Source: Cryptomeria japonica (Eukaryota; Streptophyta; Pinopsida; Cupressales; Cupressaceae). From it: a stretch of 64,000 nucleotides of DNA. The notes under the pieces are model-generated. The model was not told the origin of the DNA. It did no database searches and saw only the letters and a list, made by a program, of their open reading frames with translations. Position numbers and translations under genes: made by a program. Below, in pieces: positions 43,949 through 54,150 of the stretch. The DNA is taken from positions 6,021,001 to 6,085,000 of the forward strand of contig NC_081414.1 in the NCBI RefSeq assembly GCF_030272615.1, in the 5' to 3' direction. Numbering within the stretch: position 1 is the first letter of the stretch; the number at the start of each line of letters is the position of its first letter.

Positions 43949-44397
43949 TTTGTTTATAATCTTTTTGTTGAAGTTGTGTGAAAATGATGATGAGTTTTTG
44001 TTGAAATGAGAGATTGATGGTTGGTGAATTGTGTTGCACGTGGATCTCTAGCACCTTTAAGGTGGATGTAACCAAAATTCCTTCTTTGAATTGCTTGTTT
44101 GTTTGATAAGTTTTGATGTGATAAGGTGTAGATAAATCTGAGATGTGTTACAGATTTAACTACCTAGTAATGAGAGGATTCACTCATGAACTAGTTTTAA
44201 CCTGCGTAGATGTGTCTCTTAGGATGAGCTTATCCTAGATGTAGAAACAATCTAAAAAGTGATGTGATGTGTTTGATTTCAAGCAATATCTAAAAGAGAA
44301 CTTGGGACAAGAACCTCTTAATGTTTTGAGAGTTGGGACGGATTGATGATGAAGTGATGATGTATGAGTGAGATGATGGATGAAAATGTTTTCAACT
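43949..44397 (-). other. A2 spacer between ORF1 and gag
   Basis: Noncoding leader aligned with 3952-4378 of A1. Nothing further seen. Confidence 0.5.
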
Positions 44398-44946
44398 TCA
44401 ATAAAAACTTTGTGTTACAAATGGGACAAACTCTATCTCTTCCCTTTCAGGTGTTGGTGGTATTTCTCGAGCTGTGTTGTATGTGATACAAACGTTTGGG
44501 AAGAAGTTGGGATTAATCTTTCCTCCTTGGTTTTTGTGATAACTCAGAGCTCTATATTGCATAAAAGCTCTACGGTTCAATGATTCGGAATCAAATTCGT
44601 TTGTTTTTCCTTGAAGGTAGAGACGCATGTGATGCAGAAAGACTCTATGTGAGACAAAGATTTGTCTATTTATATAGAAGAATTTCCTCCTTTTGATCAA
44701 AGCCTTTGAGCTCAATGGTCTTCTTTTCAAGTTGATATTTTGATGACGCTTCTTCTTTCACAAGATGTGAATAATGGTCATAAAATTTGACTCTTTGTTG
44801 TTTGTACCTTGTTTTTGATGTGTTTGGTTGTTTTGAGAAATGTTTGGTTGGATGAATACTTTGTTTTTGGGAGTGATTTTCTGATTTTTTCTTTGACAAG
44901 AAAACAAAGCAAGCACACAAACACAAGAATGTTGCCTAAAAGGCAC
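44398..44946 (-). pseudogene. A2 copy of conserved ORF1
   Basis: Equivalent of the A1 frame at 4379-4915, ending at the same VTQSFY. An in-frame TGA near 44760 (AGA in A1) divides it; the downstream open piece 44398-44730 starts MKRRPLSSKALIKRRKFF. The C-terminal 108 residues align without gaps. Confidence 0.6.
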
Positions 44947-46626
44947 AAATGAGTATGGGTCTAGATTAACCCAATCCTTGGACTTGTATATGACCCTTCC
45001 TTTAGATGTATTTTAAGGTGTATTTCCAAAGCCCAAAGTTGGCTCAATTTGCACTTGGTCTATAAAACGAACACACTTCAAACACTTTTTATCCCTAAGG
45101 TCAAATGGCCAGTTGTGATAAATTTAGCCCACATCTTGATATTTCTTCGACTTTGGTACTACATACCTTATGAATCCTGCCGTGGCAGGTAAGGATGTGA
45201 TATACTAAGTCTTGCACGAGCATAACAAATAGATGATCCCTATGATGGGGGAGTCACCACTTTTATCAAGCCACAAGTGACTTTTCAAAAAGCTATGTTT
45301 CTACTCAAGGAAATATGTATGGTGAGTATCTTGGGAGCAAAACCATCTATGCTCTTGCACTAAATTATATCACAAATATCCTCAATCAATAGAACGGGTG
45401 GGCTACTACTTAAAGGTGTTTAGTCATGTTCGATGTTTTTGGACATAAGTTCATTCTGCAGTGACTCACTTAAGAGCCTTGTAACTGGTGGTGGGGCCCA
45501 TTTGTCCTTTCAGCCAGTTACACTGTAGAAACAACTATACCCAAGGCTACAGCTTTCGCTCTCACCTAATTTCTATAGCGGCTCGAAGGATTTACCGCTC
45601 GAGGTCGTTCCCAAGAGTATCGATCCCTTGGCAGGCCTCTCTTAAAAAGATAAAAATTTTGAGTGTTACTAACACTTTTCTCTTGCACCTAGGACCACGA
45701 GAGCCAAGGGAGAGGATAGTGTGTGTTAGAAGTAGGACCACTCGACCAACTCTTTTGCACAAGTGTGCCAAACACAAAATTCACTCATTCCTTTTAACTT
45801 GTCATCGCAATGATTTTCTATCTATTTGGAGATGTTGCTCCAACAATCATGGTGTTCTTTTTAATTTTCAAAGGCAATTGTTTGAGTAAACTAGAATTTG
45901 AAAATCCTGGTTAACTTAATGAAAAACACGTTTGCATGAAGTAAAATTGCTGTAAAAATGAGACAAGTTGATTGTGAATTTTATTTGCACCAAAAATGGA
46001 AGTGTGGATTATGAGTTTTAGCTTGATGCAAGAAATAAAATTTGCCTTGTTGATTTTAAGCACCAAGAGAATTTGTTCCTAACTTTGCAAAAAAAATAAA
46101 TTTGCGTGTTTGTTTTTGTGATTCTTTTTAACTTTGAAAAAATGTGATTCTTTTTAGAGCTCTAAACGAAAGATGTGCTTCTTTTTAAAACTCCAAAATG
46201 AATGTGTAGTTGATTTTAACCCAAAAGGAAAATGAATTTATTTTATCCTAACTTGAAAGACGAAGTTAGAAATATGAACAAATTTATTTCCTAAGCTAAA
46301 ATTGCTAAAAAATCCTATTGTAGGGGTTAGTTAAATCCTACACAAAAGACAATTAGTTAGAAAAATCCACATGTTTTCGTGGGCTTCTACAAGCCTAAAA
46401 TTTTTGGTTTTCGGTTACAAGGAATTTTCTTACAACTCTCTGTTACAATAGCTCTACTCTGTGTGAAAACAGAAGTGCTATTTAACATGAAAGAGCAACA
46501 ATATAGACAATAGCGCTAAAGTATCAATTTGCGAAGGTGCTAAATTGAGAACAAAAACGCAAGAGAATGACCTGTGTGTCAATTAAAACATTCAAAAGTT
46601 AGTAGTCTTCAAAATGATTGCTCTTT
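44947..46626 (-). other. A2 leader
   Basis: Noncoding. 45200-45610 is the highly conserved block shared with A1. 46440-46565 is a decayed AGCGCT-box region. The remainder is AT-rich with many gaps relative to A1. Confidence 0.55.
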
Positions 46627-46646
46627 GATTCACGTCGGGTTCACCA
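46627..46646 (-). other. A2 primer-binding site, tRNA-Trp
   Basis: Minus strand TGGTGAACCCGACGTGAATC is an exact 20-base complement of the plant tRNA-Trp 3' end as I recall it, two bases from the LTR end. Confidence 0.88.
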
Positions 46647-46648
46647 AA

Positions 46649-48418
46649 TGATGCTCTGCAAAAAGGATTAGAAAATCTATTTGATGGCAACACACACAAG
46701 AGCACAAAAAACAAACATTAGTGTTAGCAACAAAAGATTATCCTAAACAGGCATATCAAGAGAGATATTAAGCATGAAATAGAAAGCATATAAACATAGA
46801 ATAAAATAGCTAATCAAGATGCTCATAGTTGCTCCTCCCTTGTTCCTCTCCTCTTCAAGTCCCAAATGAGTGTAGCTCTCAACTTTTAGCACTAGCCATG
46901 GATGCCATATGGAGATTCAAGATAGTTGAATATGATAAGCAAATGCTATGCAAGTGTAGATAGTGATGCTACGAGAAAGCTCTATGCTAATGCCAGTATA
47001 ACAACAATACTCTAATGCTTCCTTTTGCTTGAGGAGAAGGGTTAAGATTGAGCAATCTTAACAAGGGTTAGGATTGAAAGATATTCAATCCATGTGAGAC
47101 TTTCAACCCAATCCCATGTTGACAAGTGTCACCATGAGGAGGCTTGAGAGGAGAGATAAGGAGCATTAAATGCTTGAGGGGACATGATGGTTACCCTAGT
47201 CAAATAAATAAATGCTTTGAAGAGACACATGGGTTACATGAGGGTTAAGTTAGGGGTCAAAGTCCTTAACCATGGGTGCAAGTGGAATTAACCATTAATG
47301 GTCATGTAAGAGCCATAAGTGGTTTGGAAGACTTTGGAGGTTAATTTGTTGAACACACAAAGCATTAATTGCTTTTCAAAGACTTTGGAGTCTTTGAGAA
47401 GTGACTCCAATTTGCTTAGGAATGTGACAATATTTAGGGGATGGATTAGGTTAATTAGGAAAGGTTTAGAAGAATCTAGAAGGGGTTTAGGCATGCAAGT
47501 GGGAGGAATTTTGGTATTTTCAATTAAAATAAAATCATTTATTTCAATTAAATGGTGTAATTTGCATTTGGATAAATATTCAAATAAATATTAATTTATT
47601 TAAATGAGAAAAAGGAAGATAAAGCATTAAAATGCTTGAAGACTTTGAGGGAAACCATTAAAGGCTTGAAGACTTTAAGGAAAAACCATTAAAGTCTTAA
47701 GAAGACTTTAAGGGAAGCCATTAAGTTTGAAGACTTTAAAGCCATCAAGTTTGAAGACTTTAAGGGAAACCATTAAAGGCTTAAGAAGACTATAGAAGGA
47801 AGCCATTAAGTTTGAAGACTTTAAGGGAAACCATTAAAGGCTTAAGAAGACTATAGAAGGAAGCCATCAAGTTTGAAGACTTTAAAGCCATCAAGTTTGA
47901 AGACTTTAAGGGAAACCATTAAAGGTTTCAAGTGGGTGAGGATAAATAGGATTTTAAATAAATAATTTATTTAAAATAGTTGTGCAACTTGCATTTGTAG
48001 GAAAATGCAAGTGGGTGGAGGATAAAGGTGATTTAAATAAATGATTTATTTAAAATAGTTGTGCAACTTGCATTTGTAGGAAAATACAAGTGGGTGGAGG
48101 ATAAAGGTGATTTAAATAAATGTTAATTTATTTAAATGTGAGAGGTGGGATTTTGGGGGAATTTAAATAAATATTAGTTTATTTAAATGTGAGAGAAGAT
48201 TTAATTAAATAAATATGATTTATTTATTTAATTAATGGTCTGAATTTGGTTAAGTGAATTAAATCAAATAAATTGAATAATTTATTTAATTAATAGGAGA
48301 AGAGGGTTAAGATGAATTAATTAAATATATTAATTTAATTAATTATTAATTGATGGTTAAATAATCAAATAAATACTAAGTATTCATTTAATTAAGTGGA
48401 CAGATTTATGTGACTACA
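46649..48418 (-). repeat. A2 5' LTR (1,770 bp)
   Basis: Same ends as the 3' LTR. Shorter by 179 bp: a 33-bp deletion at 47036-47043 that removes the TATA box, and fewer minisatellite units (146 bp less). Otherwise nearly identical, including a fully identical 68-codon chance open frame at 47288-47494 and 33007-33213. Confidence 0.95.
47635..47935. repeat. 61-bp minisatellite in A2 5' LTR
   Basis: Two full units plus short units; fewer than in the 3' LTR copy at 33355-33805. Confidence 0.9.
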
Positions 48419-48423
48419 GAAAC
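48419..48423. repeat. Target-site duplication GAAAC (right) of A2
   Basis: Partner of 32330-32334. Confidence 0.95.
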
Positions 48424-48637
48424 CATTGTCCCATAGGACAAAATTCACCGCTTTAAGCTTCAGGTTTTGCCTTTCATTATGTGACAAGTGTGCAGGATAG
48501 TCTCCATATGTTAAGAGATATGCCAAGTCAGAATACCACTCATCAATGGTGCTGACAAATAGAACCTTGGGAAGATCTTGATTCATACCTTCGTTTTCTA
48601 GCACCAATTCATCAATTGATTTGTTGTCAGCTATCAA
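48419..48637 (-). pseudogene. Element B region between RNase H and integrase
   Basis: Encodes NKSIDELVLENEGMNQDLPK, DEWYSDLAYLLTYGDYP and the start of integrase (LKAVNFVLWDNG), then is cut by A2 and continues at 32329. A TAG at about 48638 separates it from RNase H. Confidence 0.8.
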
Positions 48638-49250
48638 CTAATATAGACCTTTTCCATGAACCAACTTAGTGGGCTTGATTTCCATTTCATATTCTTGAAT
48701 CTTAGCAACCCAGTTGCCCCTTTTAGTTTCAAACTCTTGTTGAGTTAAAATTGACTTGACAACAACATCAGGAATAAGAGTGATGACATGTGAATGTAGA
48801 ATATAAAACAAAAAAAAATTCACCGCTTTAACCACGACAAAAGCATTCTTCTCCATTTTTGAGTCCTTCAATTCATGATCTTTAAGTGGATATCTCATGA
48901 ATGCAATGGGTTATTCCACACCTTCATTATTTTTCTGTATCAGTATGGCTAGACAAGTATGTTCTGATGCATAGCTATACATGATAAACTCTTTGATATA
49001 ATATGGGCATAAAAAAGTCTGGGGCGTTTTCCATGGCCTCCTTGATCTAATGGAAAGATTTCTTTCCTTCATGAGTCCACTTAAAAAGAGAATTACCTTT
49101 CATCATGTCAACTATGTGATGAGTCTGCTCGACAAAGTCTGAAATAAATCTTCGTAAGAAATTTACTTTGCCGAAGAAAGAGTGGACAACAGTCTTACTT
49201 GTTGGCATAGAAAGATCACTGATAGCTTTTACTCTTTCAGCATCAATTTT
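48638..49250 (-). pseudogene. Element B Ty3-type RNase H
   Basis: Degraded. Open piece 48638-48898 carries a hydrophobic stretch and EFETKRGNWVAKIQEYEMEI, the C-terminal RNase H motif preceding integrase. Further pieces to 49250 (SDLSMPTSKTVVHSFFGKVN) are the connection to RT. No second RNase H follows it, unlike A2. Confidence 0.75.
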
Positions 49251-49870
49251 TATACCTTCTTTTGAAACAATATGCCCAAGTAACTTACCTTCGGTGACCC
49301 AAAAACATATTTCTTGGGATTGAGGGAAATTCCATGCTGATGACACTTCGCCAATAAATGTTGCAAATGATAGAAATGATCTTGATGTTTCTTAGAATAA
49401 ACAGTCAAATCATCCAAATACACTACAATGAACTTACCAAGGAAACTTCAGAAGGCCAATTCCATTGCATGTTGGAAAGTTGCTCCCACATTTATCAACC
49501 CAAAAGACATTCTGTGATATGCAAAATTGCCCCAAGGTGTGGTAAATACAGTTTTGTGTTGATCTTTTTCAAGAACCTCTACTTGGTTGCAACCCAAAAA
49601 TCTGTCCAACATGGACATCATCTATGATCTAGAAACAACTTGTAGAACATGATCCATGATAGGTAAAGGGTAGTTATCTTTTAAGGATGCCTGATTCAAA
49701 TTCCAAAAATCAACACATATCTAGATCTCACCATTCTTCTTACGTACATGTACAATATTGGTTATCTAGGAAGAATGATGAATGGGGAAGATTATCCTTG
49801 CTTTCAACATCTTTTGAACTTCAGCAAAGATAGTATCAGAGATCTTTGGGTTATACTATCATTTCTTCTG
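49250..49870 (-). pseudogene. Element B reverse transcriptase
   Basis: Ty3-type RT scattered over frames. The active-site box YLDD is at 49409-49420, and MSFGLINVGATFQ and DQHKTVFTTPWG precede it. Stops and frameshifts are frequent. Confidence 0.78.
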
Positions 49871-50300
49871 ATGGAAAGGCATGATACCAGACTTTAATGG
49901 AATGTCATGATGGAGCTCTTCGGGGTGAAAAGACTTTAGATCTTCATAGGAGTAGGCCAAGACGTCAACATATTGCTGCAATAATGCAACAAATTTCTGC
50001 CTTTCTTCTTGTGAACAACACTTTCCAATGTTGATCATCTTTGGATTGACTTCAGTCCTAATATTTACTTGCTCATATTCCATTGAGCCCGCAACTGATT
50101 TTTGTCACTTTTTTACATAGCGGTCATGCTTGTCAAAAATATTTTCTAAAGAAACTAGACCCTTAGGGATCTTGTTTCCTTTCAATTGCAGAAATTTCTC
50201 TCCCATTTTTGTATCAATACTTTCAATTGCATCCTTTGAAGGGTAGTGACTACCTTCAAAATATAGATCATCAAAATTGTCAGCTGTCTGCACAATTCAA
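49859..50300 (-). pseudogene. Element B segment before RT
   Basis: Two open pieces, 49859-50083 (RQKFVALLQQYVDVLAYSYE, HHDIPLKSGIMPFHQKK), typical of the region just before Ty3 RT, and 50105-50293, a linker without recognised domain. Confidence 0.65.
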
Positions 50301-50399
50301 AAATGTATGTTGATCCTGAAAAATCTTTGTGAGGAACCAAAGATGTTGTTGATATTGCTAATGAGTCTTCCCTGTCATTAAATTCATAGGAAACAACAG

Positions 50400-50710
50400 A
50401 TATATCAAAAGCATCAAATGCCTCTATTATATCCCATACAAGGTTACGATAATGTCATAGCATATCGCTCCTTGTTCGGTATATGTTCCTAACTTGGAAA
50501 AATATCAACTCAGCATCTCCTTGAGCATGTAAATTTTTAATTCCCTTTTTTTGGGCAACATTCATCCCCAAAAGAAGAGATTCATATTCAGCAGTGTTAT
50601 TTGCGTTATCAAACTGCAATTTGAAGGAGAAAAGGGAAAAAATTTCCATCAGGAGAAACTAAAACAACACCGGCTCCTGATTGGGTAGAAGAACAACTAC
50701 CATCAAATTC
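50400..50710 (-). pseudogene. Element B aRH domain placed before RT
   Basis: Plant-type RNase H with acidic positions in LEFDGSCSSTQSGAG, NTAEYESLLLG and AQGDAELI, and a fourth near 50410 (REDSLA). One frameshift near 50640 separates the two halves. It follows protease directly in frame and precedes RT, so its order differs from A2. It is very probably the aRH of Tat elements. Confidence 0.82.
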
Positions 50711-51505
50711 TAGCGTCCAAACATCCTCTGGACTACCAATGCTAATAGTATCAAAATCAATAATTTCTTGTTGTGAAGTAGAAGATCCTTTTGATTCCGT
50801 AACAATACTCTCACAATCAACTGGAACCTCGTTGAGTGGAATGAGATCTTCAATCTCAGGAACAACCTCTAACCCATCATCAACATGCAGGAAATATTTA
50901 CCCATACCTGATGACTCCAAAAGAATCTGAGCCCGCTGGTGATCAGACTTGACAACGGTGTATTTTGATTCTTTTTTTGGAAGTAACTTTTGGATAAATC
51001 CCTTAATAGGAATACGAGCTTCAATCATATCCATGTTTAACTCTCCTCCCACATCTCTACAGAAATTTCTCCCCAACAATAGGCCATAGGAAGCCGACAC
51101 ATCAGCTACCAATACCGTCATCTTAATCTTCTTTTCTAGGAATGCAACAAAAGCAAATTGTGCGTCCTTGATCTGACCTATCAAGGGTACTTGCTTGTTA
51201 TCCATAGAGAAACATCTTCCAAATGTTTTGGTCAAAGTTAAACCAAGGGCATTGGAAACTTTTGATGGCATAACATTATTAGATGCCCCTGAATTGATTA
51301 CACAATTACCAAGCTTATAACCATTTATCAACAAAGAGATATAGAATGGTTCTATCTTTTCTATAGGAGAAGGGGAAGTCACTAAGTTATTTTGAAGTAA
51401 GTTAGACTTGGGAAGATTACTAGGAGTAGCATCTTTTTCTTTAACAAACTTGACCAAATGATCAAATTGATCTAGATTAGATCTCAAAAATTCAACCTTA
51501 GACAT
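50711..51505 (-). pseudogene. Element B protease
   Basis: Retropepsin-like domain with CVINSGASNNVMP at residues 69-80 of the open piece; the catalytic Asp is Asn here, consistent with a G-to-A change. Flap and C-terminal motifs VADVSASYGLLLGRNF follow. The rest is an acidic linker to aRH. Confidence 0.85.
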
Positions 51506-52874
51506 ATTATTTTGGTTTTCCTAGCATGGTCTAAGATATTAAATGACTGAAAATAATTCATCAAAGATTTATTTGGGTTCTCATTTTGAGAACTTAAAAC
51601 ATTAAGTGCACTAGTCTTCGATACAGGTGTAGAAGAACTGACAGGTGCAGAAAAATTGACAACAGTCGAAGAAGCACTTACACTTTTATCCTTCACAACG
51701 TCCTTCGAGATAGAGTTATCTTTTGAGGGATTTGGTACAAGAGTCCCATGCTTAGAAATAATAAATGGCAAACATTGAGAATCCTTGGTTTGAATAGAAT
51801 CATCACTCTCTGTATTGACAGGCGGTTGAACTGCCTATGCTTGAGAATGGGTGAATACTGCAAAGACATCCCCATCACGTGTGTCTGGTATATCATCTTC
51901 TTGATATTTCATAAACCTTATATTAGAGTCACCAGCAACTATGCATCATCTTCTTGATGCAAATTGGCATCTTCTTCACCAAAAGGGGGAAGATCATTAT
52001 GTTCAGCTTCATAATAACCTGTAGCTGAATTTTGGGGTGGTGCTTACAATGCAAGCCTCTCTGGAGCGGGAGACAATTTATTTTGATTACACATGGCATA
52101 ATTGGAAGCATTATTTGGATAAGTCCTTCTTGGGACATCACGATAAGAAGTATTTCCTTGTGAGGAAATTTTCTTCTTAAGCTCTAACAACTCATTTGCT
52201 AGATTTTGTATCATGAGATCAACAAAATTCGTTGCAGAAAAAGATGAATCAACAATTTGATTATTCCTAACTTTGTTAGGATCTCCCCTTAACTTACCGG
52301 AGAGGATAAGATCATCTTCAACCGATATGGCCATCTGTTGCGCAACGACCAAATCTGTAGGATTATCCCTTCACAAAAGAAAGCTCACCTCTGGCAATTG
52401 AGGGTTGATAAAGAAGCATTTCAAATTTCTAGTGGTGGGTTGTGAAGCAACTGGAATGTGATTGTGCAATCTGTTGAACTTTTCTACGAACTCACGCATA
52501 GATTCTTGAGGTTCTTTTTTCATTTGAGTTAACTGCGCCAACAATGCATGATCATCTTCGGCAAACTTGAACCTTGCTTCAAACAGTGTTCTGAGAGTTG
52601 CATAATTTCTGATACAATTGTTTGGAAGATGATAGAACCAATCAGCAGCAGCTCCATGCAAAGTCTCAATGAACAATCTCACCAAAACATCTTCATTCTC
52701 AACACCTAGGACCCCACATGTGATGTAGAAGGCAACAATGTGTTCATCCGGGTGTTGAGAACTATCCCCCAAAAACTTATGCAAATTTTTCCACATGCCT
52801 TTGGGGAAGTTCATGTAAAGGTGTAGTCAATCTCAATGGACCAAAAGTAGTACCCCAAGGGCTAGCAGTAGCCA
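51484..52874 (-). pseudogene. Element B Gag
   Basis: The likely start is MATASPWGTTFGPLRL at 52874, one frame off from the main body because of a one-base change near 52800. Gag core at 52371-52814 (HPDEHIVAFYITCGVLG, LHGAAADWFYHLP, FEARFKFAEDD). C-terminal part 51484-52352 is Ser/Lys/Asn-rich. No CCHC knuckle is visible. Several frameshifts. Confidence 0.82.
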
Positions 52875-53208
52875 TCCTTAATGGATTATATGGTGGTATT
52901 ACAAAATGACTTGCAAGTGGAACAAATAAGACTTGCAAACTTGACGCCTCACTTGGTACGAGAGATCGTCGTGCAGAAGGAGGAAAACTTCTTGTCTACT
53001 GCAAAGGAGAACGTGTCTGTGGAGGTGCCACAAAATGAAAGTTATGTCACTACAAAAAATCAAAAGTAGGATCAACAACTCCCGCTAATCGTTGCCCATG
53101 AGTATAACTTTGATTAGCCAGATTATGATTCTTGAGAAAATCAGCAAAGTGGATATTACAATGAAAAGCGCACTACAACCCAAAGGGAAAGTATTAGTTC
53201 CACGTCGC
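52875..53208 (-). other. Element B leader
   Basis: Short leader between primer site and gag. The plus-strand open frame at 52881-53069 looks like chance. Confidence 0.5.
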
Positions 53209-53226
53209 TCCCCAGTAGAGTCGCCA
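53209..53226 (-). other. Element B primer-binding site, tRNA-Arg type
   Basis: Minus strand TGGCGACTCTACTGGGGA, six bases from the LTR. It is the common plant Ty3 form and matches tRNA-Arg(ACG) 3' end with one difference, from memory. Confidence 0.8.
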
Positions 53227-54150
53227 AAAAAATGTTGGGTGAATATTTTGTCACTAGCATACCAATGACAAAATATATGACTCACACACAACTATGTTGA
53301 GAAATTAATCTCTTCTCTCATCAAGGGGAGGTTCCCTTTGAAATTTCTTCTCTAATTAACAAGAAATTAAAATATGTGGGTTAGTTTCAGGCATATAACT
53401 CTCTTTTTTCAGAGTCTATGTATTCTCCCTCCACTTTGTTACAATTTCCCTATCACTTTTTTGATACTTAAAGAAATGAACAAATTAATCCAACAAACTG
53501 TACCAAATTTAACAAGCAAGAAGCACAAAGTCTTTCTTGAATGTAACACTAACTTAAACTAATTATCACAACTGGTAAGAAATTCAACTTGCAGCTCAAA
53601 GTCTTCAAGTGTAATTCCCTAATCCTTAAAACTACAAGAAACAACAGCAATACAAAGCCTACCAATAATCACTTAACATTAGAAAATTTCACAAACATGC
53701 AAGGAGCACAAAGTCTACTTTCACAATTCAAGAGCTCTTTTACCCACATAACAATATCTCCAATATCAATGAATTAAAAAACATATATAAGTAATGAACA
53801 TAAGAACATTAACTCATATAAACAATTTTTGATACAACACAAAGTTTGAGATCAAATAAAATTGCTTTCTTTATTTGCTTGATCGAATCCTAACAATAAA
53901 AGCTCAAAGTCTTAGTTGAGGCAAAAATTCGGCAGACTTTTGCTTAGCATAATCAAAGATAAAAAATATACAAATAAGGGTCCTCCTTATATATGAAAAG
54001 AGTGGAGAAAAATGTGGGCACAATTTACTAATTCAACTACACAGTCCCACTTGACTACAACTACAATAGAAATAAATTATGCAGCTGTGAGAAAACTTGC
54101 AGCATCTAACAATGCAACCACATGAAAATAAAATGCCAAAAGGGGACACT

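Larger units (their letters stand above)
32335..48418 (-). mobile_element. Tat-type Ty3 element A2, full length (16.1 kb)
   Basis: Complete structure on the minus strand: 5' LTR 46649-48418, tRNA-Trp primer site, leader, ORF1, gag, protease, G-patch, RT, RNase H, aRH, integrase, 2.4-kb 3' region, polypurine tract, 3' LTR 32335-34283, with GAAAC duplications. It sits in the integrase gene of element B. LTRs differ by roughly a dozen substitutions in the 1 kb I aligned by eye. Gag-Pol stays in one frame for about 7.2 kb but has about 20 in-frame stops. Confidence 0.95.

Noticed and set aside
46627-46646. tRNA-Trp gene
   Set aside because: Only the last 20 bases of the tRNA are matched, exactly at the primer-site position; no D-arm, anticodon arm or 5' acceptor strand.
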